Part shown: one piece after another, positions 8,684 through 17,206 of the stretch
Numbering within the stretch: position 1 is the first letter of the stretch
Layout of the letters: each line of letters opens with the position of its first letter
DNA from: Collinsella aerofaciens
Lineage (GTDB): Bacteria; Actinomycetota; Coriobacteriia; Coriobacteriales; Coriobacteriaceae
Reading direction: 5' to 3'
DNA length: 64,000 nucleotides
NCBI RefSeq assembly: GCF_963360655.1
Contig: NZ_OY725717.1
Span: 806,001 to 870,000, forward strand
Made by a program: the position numbers and the translations under genes
The notes under the pieces: model-generated
Databases searched by the model: none
Seen by the model: the letters and a program-made list of their open reading frames with translations, nothing else
Told to the model about the DNA's origin: nothing

Positions 8684-8730
8684 GTACAATCACCGTTTTC
8701 ATTTCGGTTACATTTTAGCGTCTATCTGAA

Positions 8731-8758
8731 ATTATACTGAATCGTATAAAATCATCAA
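8731..8758 (-). promoter_or_regulatory. Predicted promoter of the AbiE-like cassette
   Basis: On the minus strand TTGATG and TATAAT are separated by 16 bp, a close match to the sigma-70 consensus. The start of transcription would fall near 8724, about 40 nt before the ATG at 8683. The block is markedly AT-rich compared with the rest of the window. Confidence 0.7.
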
Positions 8759-8780
8759 TCATCAAAGCCAAGCGCACCAT

Positions 8781-8826
8781 TCAAAACGCAACAAGGGGCT
8801 CCCCCGTTCTTTAACGGGGGAGCCCC
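8781..8826 (-). terminator. Terminator downstream of pcrA
   Basis: Perfect 14-bp stem GGGGCTCCCCCGTT / AACGGGGGAGCCCC with a CTTT loop, followed on the minus strand by TTGTTGCGTTTTG. It lies beyond the ~130-bp hairpin element that follows the pcrA stop. Its first arm and flank duplicate the terminator at 6835-6879 in direct orientation. Confidence 0.75.
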
Positions 8827-8912
8827 TTGCCATGTCTAAGTATTCAGCCCACCCGGCCCTCCAGACCAAAAAGCGAACGGGCAAAGCGACGTTCGCAAGC
8901 AACGTTATCTAA

Positions 8913-9041
8913 GGACCTGGGCGGGCGTATGGGGCAACATCGATCGCGAGTCCCGCACGAGCCGGAGAGCACTTAATGTGCTCTCCGTGCGAGCAGGACT
9001 GCCCGAGCAGGCGATGTTGCCCCATACGCCCGCCCAGGTCC
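8913..9041 (+). repeat. ~130-bp hairpin element, copy L2
   Basis: Outer arms GGACCTGGGCGGGCGTATGG and CCATACGCCCGCCCAGGTCC are perfectly complementary and extend inward to about 30 bp. The core has CGCGAGTCCCGCACG, the self-complementary AGAGCACTTAATGTGCTCT, then GCAGGACTG and GAGCAGGC. It ends 7 bp from the pcrA stop codon. The core matches L1 (inverted) and L3, but the arm sequence is unique to this copy. Confidence 0.88.
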
Positions 9042-9048
9042 GCCGGGA

Positions 9049-11949
9049 TTATGACAGCTTGACGATCGGAGCGAATCCCTTCATGAGCTTTTTGGTCTGG
9101 CCGGTCTTTTCGAACTGGACCTCGATCATGTCTCCGGCGACCGAGATCACGGTACCCGTGCCAAAGGTCTTATGGCTCACGGTATCGCCCGCGGCAAAGT
9201 CCTGCGATGCGCTGGCGCGATCGACCTTGCGCTCCACCGTCGGGGACACCTTGGACGACGGCTTTTTGGCTCGCAGCGCGCCCGAGCCAAAGGTCGAGGC
9301 AACACGGCCGGCGTCGGGCGAGACCCCACGATGGCGCTCGGTCCCGTAGCTGCTGCCGCCAAAGAAATCGTCAAAGCTCGATCCACCGCGCGAACCGGAA
9401 CCGCCGGTCGAGCGCGTATGCGAGCCAAACACCTTGCCGCCATACATATCCGAACCCATGCCCGAGCCAAAGGTGCCGTGACGGTCGCCACGCTTCTCCC
9501 AGCCCGTGCCTTCAAAACCGGCAGAACCGATACCGCTAAACTCGATATCCTCAAACGGAATCTCGTTGAGGAAGCGCGAGCGCGGGTTGGCAGAGGTCGA
9601 GCCGTAGGTGCGACGCGTGGCCGCATAGGTCAGGAACAGGCGCTTGCGGGCGCGCGTGATGGCGACGTAGGCCAGGCGACGCTCCTCCTCAAGCTTACCC
9701 GGGTCATCGCTGCCGCCAAAGTCGTGCACGTGCGGGAAGATGCCCTCCTCCATGCCGGCCACGAACACCGCCGGGAACTCCAGGCCCTTGGCGGAGTGGA
9801 TGGTCATCATGGTGATGGCATGCGTCTCGCCGGCCAGGGAATCCAAGTCGGAGCGCAGGGCCAGCCACTCCATGAGTGCCGGCAGCGCCTTACAGGTGAG
9901 CGGACCGTAGGTGCGCTCAATCTCGTCGGCATGCACGGCACCCGCCGGCATCTCCGTCGGCGCGGCATACGCGTTGCCCGCGATGGCAGCAGCCAGGGCA
10001 TCCTGCGGAGACAGCGCCGGAGCAGCCAGACTATCGAGCGGATTGGAGCCCGCGGCATCGCGCGCGCCGACGAGTGCCTCAAACGAGGATGCCGGGGCAG
10101 ATGGCCCCGGTTCGGGCGCAGGCGCGCTCACCACGACGGGCTCGGGCTCGGCGCCGGCAGGCACGTCGGCAACACCGGCTGCGCGCAGCTCTTCCAAGCT
10201 CTCGAGCGTACCCTCGATGTCCTCGTGCGTCTCCTCAAATTCGGCAGCGACGCCCAGGAATTCCTGGATGTTCTCGGCGCGGCTCTCGGACTCCATGGTG
10301 CCCTCGGCGCGGAAAGCCTGCAGTAGGCCCGTCTTATCGACAATCATCTCGACAACGTCCTTGAGCTCGCCGTCCATGCGGCGACCCTCGCGCACCAGCG
10401 ACACAAAGCTCGACAGGCCGTTGCGCACCTTGGCGCTAAACATGCCGGTTTCGGCACACGCGATCTCGCAAGCCTGGAAGAACGAGCAGCGGTTGTCGCG
10501 CGCCAGCTGCTCGATCTTTTGGATCGAGGTGGAACCGATGCCGCGGCGCGGTGTGTTGATGACGCGCTTGACGCTCATCTCGTCGGCCGGGTTCACGATC
10601 ATCTTAAGGTAGGCCATGACATCACGGATCTCGGCACGGTCGAAGAATCGCGTGCCACCCACGATCTTGTAGGGCACGCCCGCGCGCAGGAACATATCTT
10701 CGAGGATACGCGACTGGGCGTTGGTGCGATAGAACACGGCAATGTCGTCGTAGCTCGTGCCTTTGGCATGCAGCTTCTCGATCTCGCCGGCAATCCAGCG
10801 GCCCTCGTCGCGCTCGTCGCTCGCCTGGAAGGCCTGGATCTTCTCGCCATCGCCCTCGGCCGTAAACAGGCGCTTGTCCTTGCGCTGCGAGTTGTGGCGT
10901 ACCACGGCGTTGGCGGCGTTCAGGATATGACCCGTGGAACGATAGTTCTGCTCCAGCTTGACGGTCTTGCAGTTTTTAAAATCCTTCTCAAAGTCCAGGA
11001 TATTGGTGATGTCGGCGCCACGCCAGCTGTAAATGGACTGGTCATCGTCGCCCACGACCATGAGGTTTTGGTACTTGGCGGCCAGCAGGTTGGCGATTTC
11101 GTACTGGACGTGGTTGGTGTCCTGATACTCGTCGACGCTAATGTAGCGGAAGCGCTCTTGGTACTTATCGAGCACCTCGGGGCGGGTGCGCAGCAGCTCG
11201 AGCGTGCGCACGAGCAGGTCGTCGAAGTCCATCGCATTGGCGGCGCGCAGGCGGCGCTCCAGCTCCAGGTAGACTTGCGCGGCCTTTTTGTCATTAGGGC
11301 TGTCGGCGGATTTGAGCATGTCCTCGGGCCCGATCATGGCGTTTTTAGCCGAGCTGATCTTGCTGCGGATCATGTTGATGGGGAACTGCTTTTGCTCGAT
11401 GCCGAGCGCCTGCATAATGTCGCGCACCATGCGCTTTGAGTCGTCATCGTCGTAGATGGTGAACTGCCCGGTGTAGCCCAGCAGGTCGGCGTCCTCGCGC
11501 AGCATGCGCACGCACATGGCATGGAAGGTGCACACCCACATGCCGCGGGTGTCGCTGGGGATGAGCGCTGCCAGACGCTCGCGCATCTCGGCCGCGGCCT
11601 TGTTGGTAAACGTGATGGCCAGGACCTGCCAGGGCTTAACGCCCAGGTCGCCAAGCATATGCGCGATGCGGAAGGTCAGGACGCGGGTCTTGCCCGAGCC
11701 GGCGCCGGCAAGGACCAGCAGCGGGCCCTCGGTGGTCAGGACCGCCTCGCGCTGGGCGGGGTTCAGGCTATCGATATCGACGAGCGGCTTGGCAGGTTTG
11801 GGTGCCGGGGCCGGGGCGTCGTAGATGTCGAGCGGGACGAGCTCGGGCTCCGGCGCGGCGGGGGCGGTGTACGCATCGAGCGGCACGGGTTCCGGCGCGG
11901 GCGGCACGGGTACCGCGGTGTTCTTTTCCCAGGGCAGGGGCTGGGTCAT
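9049..11949 (-). CDS. pcrA: ATP-dependent DNA helicase PcrA/UvrD family
   Basis: 966-residue superfamily 1A 3'-5' helicase for repair and replication-fork maintenance. Visible motifs are Walker A GAGSGKT (residues 82-88), VDEYQDTN (II), GDDDQSIYSWRGA (III), QNYRST (IV), TIHSAKGLEFPAVF (V) and VAITRARKRL (VI). The C-terminal GDTVSHKTFGTGTVISV Tudor-like tail is characteristic of PcrA. Two features are longer than usual: a Pro/Ala-rich N-terminal tail of about 58 residues with a repeated VPLDxYxAP unit, and a roughly 100-residue Ala/Pro-rich insert within the 2B region. The ATG at 11949 has GAGGAG about 7 nt upstream; the frame extends 28 codons further without a good start. Confidence 0.93.
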   Translation of the reverse strand: MTQPLPWEKNTAVPVPPAPEPVPLDAYTAPAAPEPELVPLDIYDAPAPAPKPAKPLVDIDSLNPAQREAVLTTEGPLLVLAGAGSGKTRVLTFRIAHMLGDLGVKPWQVLAITFTNKAAAEMRERLAALIPSDTRGMWVCTFHAMCVRMLREDADLLGYTGQFTIYDDDDSKRMVRDIMQALGIEQKQFPINMIRSKISSAKNAMIGPEDMLKSADSPNDKKAAQVYLELERRLRAANAMDFDDLLVRTLELLRTRPEVLDKYQERFRYISVDEYQDTNHVQYEIANLLAAKYQNLMVVGDDDQSIYSWRGADITNILDFEKDFKNCKTVKLEQNYRSTGHILNAANAVVRHNSQRKDKRLFTAEGDGEKIQAFQASDERDEGRWIAGEIEKLHAKGTSYDDIAVFYRTNAQSRILEDMFLRAGVPYKIVGGTRFFDRAEIRDVMAYLKMIVNPADEMSVKRVINTPRRGIGSTSIQKIEQLARDNRCSFFQACEIACAETGMFSAKVRNGLSSFVSLVREGRRMDGELKDVVEMIVDKTGLLQAFRAEGTMESESRAENIQEFLGVAAEFEETHEDIEGTLESLEELRAAGVADVPAGAEPEPVVVSAPAPEPGPSAPASSFEALVGARDAAGSNPLDSLAAPALSPQDALAAAIAGNAYAAPTEMPAGAVHADEIERTYGPLTCKALPALMEWLALRSDLDSLAGETHAITMMTIHSAKGLEFPAVFVAGMEEGIFPHVHDFGGSDDPGKLEEERRLAYVAITRARKRLFLTYAATRRTYGSTSANPRSRFLNEIPFEDIEFSGIGSAGFEGTGWEKRGDRHGTFGSGMGSDMYGGKVFGSHTRSTGGSGSRGGSSFDDFFGGSSYGTERHRGVSPDAGRVASTFGSGALRAKKPSSKVSPTVERKVDRASASQDFAAGDTVSHKTFGTGTVISVAGDMIEVQFEKTGQTKKLMKGFAPIVKLS

Positions 11950-12087
11950 GGGCGACTCCTCATCTGACGGACGGCGCGCCTGCGGGCAGCGCCATAGTTT
12001 GAGCCGTACCAGTATACCGAGCCGCGCGGACACCGACGCAAATCACACCGCGACTCCGTGCGCCACCATCAGGCCCACTCCATTGCA

Positions 12088-12131
12088 CCAAAAGAGGGCG
12101 GCATAGACCTTTTGGTCATGCCACCCTCTTT
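12088..12131 (-). terminator. Terminator downstream of uppP
   Basis: Stem AAAGAGGGCGGCAT / ATGCCACCCTCTTT with one mismatch around TAGACCTTTTGGTC, followed on the minus strand by a T run. It lies about 45 nt after the uppP stop and could also work in the opposite direction. Confidence 0.8.
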
Positions 12132-12175
12132 GAATGACAAGTTGTCGTTCTGGGCGCCGCGCAGCGTCAACCAAG

Positions 12176-13156
12176 TTACAGGCCGAGCATAGGCTCCAGA
12201 ACGAAGAAGTATGCGAGCACTACGATACCCAGAATGATGCGGTAAACACCGAAGCACTTAAAGTCGTGACGGCGGACGAAGCCCATGAGCCACTTGATGG
12301 CGATAAGCGAAACCACAAAGGCCACAACGCAGCCCACGCCCAAAATAGCGACCTCGTTGGCGCCGAACGTGCCGCCCTTGATGAAGTACTTGACCAGCTT
12401 GAGCGCACTTGCGCCAAACATGACAGGGATGGCCAGGAAGAACGTAAACTTGGATGCCACCGAGCGCGTGCAGCCCAAAAGCAGGCCGCCGATGATGGTG
12501 GAGCCGGAGCGCGACGTGCCCGGAATCAGCGAAAGCACCTGGAAGCAACCGATACCCAGCGCGGTCTTCCAGCTCAGATCCTCGAGCGTAGTGATGGAGC
12601 CAAAGTCCAGGCTATCGTCATCGTCCTCATCCTCAGCGGTAGCCGCGGCGGGCGCCGCAAAGTGCGCACCGGCAGGGCGTCCGCCCGCCACCACAGCACG
12701 CGAACCAAACGAACCGGCAAGAGCGGCCTGGTCGCGCTTGTTCGCGCGCCAGTTCTCAATCACGATAAACAGCACGCCGTACACAATGAGCGCCAGCGCC
12801 ACGACGGGAGCATTGTAGAAATGCTCCTCCATCCAGTCGTTGAGCGGCAGACCGATTGCCGCGGCGGGAATGCAGCCGAGCACAATCTTGCCCCACAGCA
12901 CCCAAGTGTCGCGACGGCCCTCCTTGCCCTTGCTGGGAGAAAACGGGTTAAGGTCGTAGAAGAACAGCACACAGACGGCCAGAATGGCGCCGAGCTGAAT
13001 CACGACCAGGAACATATTCCAGAACGTCTCGCTCACGTTCATCTTGACGAACTCGTCCACCAAGATCATGTGACCGGTCGACGAAACAGGCAGCCATTCG
13101 GTGATGCCCTCGACCAGGCCCATGAAGGCAGATTTTAGAAGCTCGATAATATCCAA
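12176..13156 (-). CDS. uppP: Undecaprenyl-diphosphatase (UppP/BacA)
   Basis: Membrane phosphatase that recycles undecaprenyl pyrophosphate for peptidoglycan synthesis. The two family motifs are present: EGITEWLPVSSTGH near the N-terminus and PGTSRSGSTI near residue 195. Multiple hydrophobic helices follow. About 50 residues between transmembrane segments form an Ala-rich then acidic insert (AEDEDDDDS), making the protein longer than the usual ~270. I prefer the TTG at 13156, which has GAGGGGG 7 nt upstream; the frame opens with a GTG at 13177 that lacks a clear site. It is a single-gene unit with its own terminator. Confidence 0.92.
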   Translation of the reverse strand: MDIIELLKSAFMGLVEGITEWLPVSSTGHMILVDEFVKMNVSETFWNMFLVVIQLGAILAVCVLFFYDLNPFSPSKGKEGRRDTWVLWGKIVLGCIPAAAIGLPLNDWMEEHFYNAPVVALALIVYGVLFIVIENWRANKRDQAALAGSFGSRAVVAGGRPAGAHFAAPAAATAEDEDDDDSLDFGSITTLEDLSWKTALGIGCFQVLSLIPGTSRSGSTIIGGLLLGCTRSVASKFTFFLAIPVMFGASALKLVKYFIKGGTFGANEVAILGVGCVVAFVVSLIAIKWLMGFVRRHDFKCFGVYRIILGIVVLAYFFVLEPMLGL

Positions 13157-13403
13157 AGGGACCCCCTCGTTAGACACCCGCCGATATTGTTCTGCGGACG
13201 GTGCGGGCGATGTCCCATTATCAACCGTTCGGGCGCGTCTACGCCTACCCTTACCAAAAAACTCGCCCGTTCACAGAATTGCGAGCGGTCAAACCCAAAT
13301 CCTTGGGTATAACTGCAACAAGATAAAGTGTCCGGCGGCCAACGCGCCCGCGCCCGCCCGATGCACGAGCCCCGCGCCCGTGCGATAGACCAAGGAGGAA
13401 ACC

Positions 13404-13841
13404 ATGAACGAGGGCTACACCAAGGTATTTGTTTCACTCGACGGTACTGAGCAGCAGGATTTTGTGCTCGCACGCGCCATCAAGGTCGCCGCGAACAACG
13501 GCGCCAAGCTAATCATCGGCCACGTTATCGATTCCACGGCGCTCGAGAGCGCCGGTTCCTATCCGGTCGATCTGGTCAACGGCCTAGAGGAGGCATTTAA
13601 GAACTCCATCGCCAAGCAGCTCGAAGAGGCCAAGGCCAATCCCGATATTCCCGAGGTCGAGGTCATGATTCGCGCCGGCCGTATTCGCGAGACGCTCAAG
13701 GACGAGATGCTCGACGTGGTTAAGCCCGACCTGGTGCTCTGCGGCGCCCGCGGCCTGTCCTCGATCAAGTATGCGCTGCTGGGTTCGATTTCGACGTTCC
13801 TGCTGCGCAACACGGACTGCGACATCTTGGTCGTGAAGTAG
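13404..13841 (+). CDS. Universal stress protein, UspA family
   Basis: 145-residue single-domain cytoplasmic protein. The N-terminal KVFVSLDGTEQQDFVLARA and the C-terminal GARGLSSIKYALLGSISTFLL contain the G-2x-G-9x-G(S) nucleotide-binding pattern of ATP-binding Usp proteins. AAGGAGG lies 6-7 nt before the ATG. It is monocistronic and followed by a long hairpin and a strong terminator. The role in stress survival is inferred from the family; no partner gene gives a more precise hint. Confidence 0.9.
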   Translation: MNEGYTKVFVSLDGTEQQDFVLARAIKVAANNGAKLIIGHVIDSTALESAGSYPVDLVNGLEEAFKNSIAKQLEEAKANPDIPEVEVMIRAGRIRETLKDEMLDVVKPDLVLCGARGLSSIKYALLGSISTFLLRNTDCDILVVK

Positions 13842-13854
13842 CGTTGCCCCCACC

Positions 13855-13947
13855 GGCCGCGGGGCCTGCGGGGTTTCCACGGGCACGTCCTCGCCGCGTT
13901 GCGGCTGCGGGATGTGCCCTTAGGAAACCCCTCCCGGCCCCGCGGCC
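13855..13947. repeat. 93-bp GC-rich hairpin after the usp gene
   Basis: Nested complementary blocks GGCCGCGGGGCC, GGGGTTTCC and GGGCAC on the left match GTGCCC, GGAAACCCC and GGCCCCGCGGCC on the right. The interior contains CGCCGCGTTGCGGC. It begins 13 bp after the usp stop and is followed by a separate classical terminator, so it is not needed for termination. Confidence 0.75.
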
Positions 13948-13988
13948 TTCGCAGCCTTGCTTCAACGAGTTGTCTGATGGAAAAATGG

Positions 13989-14022
13989 CGTGCCGCCCCG
14001 TTTGGGGCGGCACGTTTTGTTT
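13989..14022 (+). terminator. Terminator of the usp gene
   Basis: Perfect 11-bp stem CGTGCCGCCCC / GGGGCGGCACG with a GTTT loop, followed by TTTTGTTT on the plus strand. The rest of the 13,842-14,156 gap holds the 93-bp hairpin, a short CTATGGGGG-type inverted repeat near 14,040-14,067 and the twin 19-bp boxes. Confidence 0.88.
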
Positions 14023-14071
14023 GGGGCGACACGTTTTTGTTATGGGGGATTCATTTGAGCCCCCATAGTTG

Positions 14072-14129
14072 TGTTCACGTTCGGGAACATAGCGCCAATT
14101 GCCTTAGCTATGTTCACGTTCGGGAACAT
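14072..14129. promoter_or_regulatory. Two identical 19-bp boxes TGTTCACGTTCGGGAACAT
   Basis: The box is at 14072-14090 and again at 14111-14129, start-to-start distance 39 bp, in direct orientation. Each is partly palindromic (TGTTC / GAACA, and GTTC-GG-GAAC). They lie just after the end of a sensor kinase gene and have no obvious gene to control downstream on the plus strand. They resemble regulator sites, but the protein is unknown. Confidence 0.5.
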
Positions 14130-14156
14130 TGCCGTCCGCACCGCAAGACGGCCCGA

Positions 14157-15200
14157 CTACTCGAAATATTGGAACTTGTTGGTTGAGAAGGCGAATGTTA
14201 CGACGAAGCCTTCGCCCGGCTCCGATGCCGCGGTGACGTCGATGCCCATCTTGGAGCACAGGCGCGCCACCAGATAGAGACCGATGCCCGTTGCGCGCTT
14301 GGTGGTGCGGCCGTTGTCGCCGGTAAAGCCCTTCTCGAACACGCGCGGCAGGTCTGCCGCACACACGCCGCAGCCGTTGTCCGCGACGGTAAGCTCGATG
14401 CGCTCGCTTGCCAGACCCTCGTCCAGCAACGCACCCGAAAACACGATCTTTGCGCCGTCCTCACGCGCATATTTAATGCTGTTCTGAATGAGCTGGCCCA
14501 GAATAAACTCGAGCCACTTCTCGTCGGTAAAGACCTCGAAGTCGAGGTTCTCGCACACCGGGGCCACATGCGCCGCAATGAGCTCGCGCGCGTTGGCTTT
14601 AATCGCGCCCGTCACCAAGGTCTTGAGATCCCAGCGGCGAATCAGGTAGTCGCGCTCCACGACTTCCGAGCGCGCGTAGTACAGCGCCTGGTCGATATAG
14701 CGCTCCACGCGGGCAAGTTCGCGTGCCAGGTCGTCCACGCGCGACAGGTCGTCTTCGCTGCTGTCCAGGTTTTCCAAAATCAGGTGAGCCGCCGCCAGGG
14801 GCAGCTTGGCCTCGTGGACCCAGCTCTCGATATAGTCGCGATAGTCATCGGTCTGACGCCTGCCTTCGGCAACCTCGTCGCAGGCGGCTTTGCCCACCCG
14901 GCGCAAGACCTCGTATTCGAGCTCGCCCTCGGCATAGGTCGGGCATTGCACCATCTCCTGCACCCATGCGGGACTCTCGAGCTCCTCTGCCGCGCGCTCC
15001 AACTGACGCAGAAAACGGCGACGGCGAGCGTACTCGATCACGATGCCGAGCATACCAAAGATAAAGGACACGCCAACCGCCACGACCACGATAGAAACGG
15101 GTGCACCGGCGACCGTCAGCACAAAGCAGCTCAGCAGCACGCCGCACGTCCACACGGCAACGGGAAGCAGCGCGTCTTTAAAGAACTTGGCAAACGACAT
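14157..15200 (-). CDS. Sensor histidine kinase, BceS-like intramembrane type
   Basis: 347-residue membrane kinase. Two hydrophobic helices near residues 12-55 are joined by a loop of only a few residues, so there is no extracellular sensor domain. The phosphoacceptor His lies in SWVHEAKLPLAAAH, a form typical of the BceS/VncS-type kinases. The ATPase core has NSIKYA (N box), DNGCGVCAADLPRVFEKGF (G1/F box) and GIGLYLVARL (G2). It follows its response regulator by 9 bp. Family knowledge suggests sensing of cell-envelope-active peptides, usually with a BceAB-type ABC transporter, but none is seen in this window. Confidence 0.85.
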   Translation of the reverse strand: MSFAKFFKDALLPVAVWTCGVLLSCFVLTVAGAPVSIVVVAVGVSFIFGMLGIVIEYARRRRFLRQLERAAEELESPAWVQEMVQCPTYAEGELEYEVLRRVGKAACDEVAEGRRQTDDYRDYIESWVHEAKLPLAAAHLILENLDSSEDDLSRVDDLARELARVERYIDQALYYARSEVVERDYLIRRWDLKTLVTGAIKANARELIAAHVAPVCENLDFEVFTDEKWLEFILGQLIQNSIKYAREDGAKIVFSGALLDEGLASERIELTVADNGCGVCAADLPRVFEKGFTGDNGRTTKRATGIGLYLVARLCSKMGIDVTAASEPGEGFVVTFAFSTNKFQYFE

Positions 15201-15209
15201 AGCCGGCCC

Positions 15210-15881
15210 CTAGACCGAATAGCCTTGGCCGCGGTGCGTCGTCAAATACCCCTTGATGCCGATTTTTTCGAGCGTGGTGCGCAGGCGGTTGATGTTGACG
15301 GTGAGCGTATTGTCGTCCACGAAGGCGTCGGAGTCCCACAGGTCCTGCATGATGGCCGAGCGCGAGACGATCTTGCCCGCACGGCTCAGAAGCAGCGAGA
15401 GAATACGCAGCTCGTTTTTGGTGAGCTCGGTACTGGTACCGGTCTGCATGTTGGTGACCATGGAGCGAGCGAGATCGAGCTCCAGGCCCTTGTGGACAAG
15501 CGTGCTGCGCTCGCCCGCCGCCGCGGTGCGACGCAGCAAGGCATTGATGCGCGCCACGAGCACACGGGCGCTATAGGGCTTGGGAACAAAGTCGTCCGCG
15601 CCGAGCGTCATGGCCATGACCTCGTCGATCTCGGTCGTGCGCGACGTGAGGACGATGATGGGAACCTCGGATTCGCGGCGAACCTCGTGGCAGATATGCT
15701 GGCCGTCCTTGACGGGAAGCGTGAGGTCGAGCAGCACCAGGTCGGGCGCGGTGGCGAGAATATCGCGCGAGACATGCTCAAACGATTCGCAGGCCTCGAT
15801 TTCAAACCCGGCGCGGGCAAGGATGTCGATAAGTTCACGACGAATGGGCTCGTCGTCCTCAACGACATAGATCAGCGCCAT
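15210..15881 (-). CDS. Response regulator, OmpR/PhoB family
   Basis: 223-residue transcription factor. The receiver domain (about 1-115) has the acidic pair EDDE, the phosphorylated Asp in LVLLDLTLP, Thr/Ser of VLTSRT, and Lys of PKPYS. The winged-helix domain contains LTKNELRILSLLLSRAGKIVSR and ends in THRGQGYSV. I choose the ATG at 15881, with GGAGG 4 nt upstream; the frame begins 4 codons earlier at an ATG lacking a ribosome site. It is first in the operon with the intramembrane-sensing kinase. Confidence 0.9.
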   Translation of the reverse strand: MALIYVVEDDEPIRRELIDILARAGFEIEACESFEHVSRDILATAPDLVLLDLTLPVKDGQHICHEVRRESEVPIIVLTSRTTEIDEVMAMTLGADDFVPKPYSARVLVARINALLRRTAAAGERSTLVHKGLELDLARSMVTNMQTGTSTELTKNELRILSLLLSRAGKIVSRSAIMQDLWDSDAFVDDNTLTVNINRLRTTLEKIGIKGYLTTHRGQGYSV

Positions 15882-15995
15882 GTGTCCTCCCATTTCGCGT
15901 AACTTGCACCTTTCACACCATTATGCCCACAGCGTCGCAGCGATACGACCCCGTGGGCACCTAATGTGACAAAAGCGTTCGGTAGTCTTGAGAGA

Positions 15996-16032
15996 AAATA
16001 GGGGCCGACCGGTCCTAAACCGATCGGCCCCA
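15996..16032 (-). terminator. Terminator after the aminotransferase gene
   Basis: Stem GGGGCCGACCGGT / ACCGATCGGCCCC (one mismatch) with TCCTAA between, followed on the minus strand by TATTTTCTC. It lies 20 nt after the stop at 16052. Confidence 0.82.
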
Positions 16033-16051
16033 TCACTTCGACCACGAGTCT

Positions 16052-17182
16052 CTACTCGAGCGTACGCATGTACGCGGAGATGGCATCCAGGCCCTTCTGC
16101 AGGTCGTCGGTGTTATCGGAGTATGCATAGCCGATGCGCATGCTCTTGGGCTCCTCGAAGCAATCGCCCGGAGTGACGAGCGCGCCGGACTTCTTAATCA
16201 TGTCGATGCAGAACGTCCTGGAATCGATGTCGTAGTCGTAATACACGAGCGCGGTGGTACCCGCCTCGGGCTTGACGAACGACAGGTGCGGCTCGCTCTC
16301 GACCCACTTCTCCAGAACAGCAAGGTTCTGACGGACGATGCGACGGCTGCGCTCAAGGATCACGGAAGCGTTGCCCAGAATCAGCTCCGCCACCGTCTCG
16401 CTGAATATGCCAGCGGAAATCAGGTTGTAGTCACGATGCGAGAGCAGCGCGCGACGGAGCTCCGGGCTCTTGGTGACCGCCCAGCCCAGACGCAGGCCGG
16501 CGAACGACCAGACCTTGGACATGGATGCGGTGACGATGGCCTTGTCGTACAGGTCGATCACGGACTCGGAGTACTCATCCGTCTGAGTAAGCAGACGGTA
16601 GACCTCGTCGCAGAGCACCCACGCGTCGTGTTTGCGTGCGACCTCGACAATCGCCTTGAGCGTATCGGTGTCGAGCAGGGCGCCCGTGGGGTTGTCCGGG
16701 TTATTGATGCAGATGAGCTTGGTATCGTCGGTCACCAGAGCATCGAGCGCGTCGACGTCGACGTGGTAGCCGTTCTTGCGATCGAGCTGAAGGATATCGA
16801 CCTTCGCGCCGCACATCTCGGGAATCGAGTAAAGCTGCTGGTAGGTGGGCTTGACGGAGACTACGTGATCGCCCGGTTCGACGAGCGTGGAAATAACCAG
16901 GGAGTTGGCACCGGTCGCGCCGTGCGTGGGCACAATATGCCCGGGCTCGACCGTCTTATAGAGACGCGCGACCCCCTCGAGGAAGCCGGGCTGCCCCTCG
17001 ATGTCTCCGTAGGTGAATCGGCGCGAGCACAGGCTATCGAGCCACGCCTTCTTGTCGGTGTTCGTAAGCTCGAACAGCTGGTCGAGCGTGAGGGAGTAGA
17101 CGCACGTCTCCGCAACGTTGTGGGTGCACTTGGTCTCCCACTCGTTCATCCACTGCTCGACGGCGAAATCCTTGATCTGCAT
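16052..17182 (-). CDS. PLP-dependent aminotransferase, class I/II fold
   Basis: 376-residue fold-type I enzyme. The substrate-carboxylate region, the NNPDNPTGALL segment, the DEVYR Asp/Tyr pair and the PLP Lys in SMSKVWSFAGLRLGW are all present. It follows an ornithine cyclodeaminase/mu-crystallin-family gene by 24 bp and is probably co-transcribed with it; both are divergent from a PucR-type regulator. The amino-acid substrate cannot be read from sequence. Together the pair suggests catabolism or interconversion of a specific amino acid, with the regulator sensing the substrate. Confidence 0.88.
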   Translation of the reverse strand: MQIKDFAVEQWMNEWETKCTHNVAETCVYSLTLDQLFELTNTDKKAWLDSLCSRRFTYGDIEGQPGFLEGVARLYKTVEPGHIVPTHGATGANSLVISTLVEPGDHVVSVKPTYQQLYSIPEMCGAKVDILQLDRKNGYHVDVDALDALVTDDTKLICINNPDNPTGALLDTDTLKAIVEVARKHDAWVLCDEVYRLLTQTDEYSESVIDLYDKAIVTASMSKVWSFAGLRLGWAVTKSPELRRALLSHRDYNLISAGIFSETVAELILGNASVILERSRRIVRQNLAVLEKWVESEPHLSFVKPEAGTTALVYYDYDIDSRTFCIDMIKKSGALVTPGDCFEEPKSMRIGYAYSDNTDDLQKGLDAISAYMRTLE

Positions 17183-17206
17183 TGTCGTTTCCTTTCCTTG
17201 ACTTTC

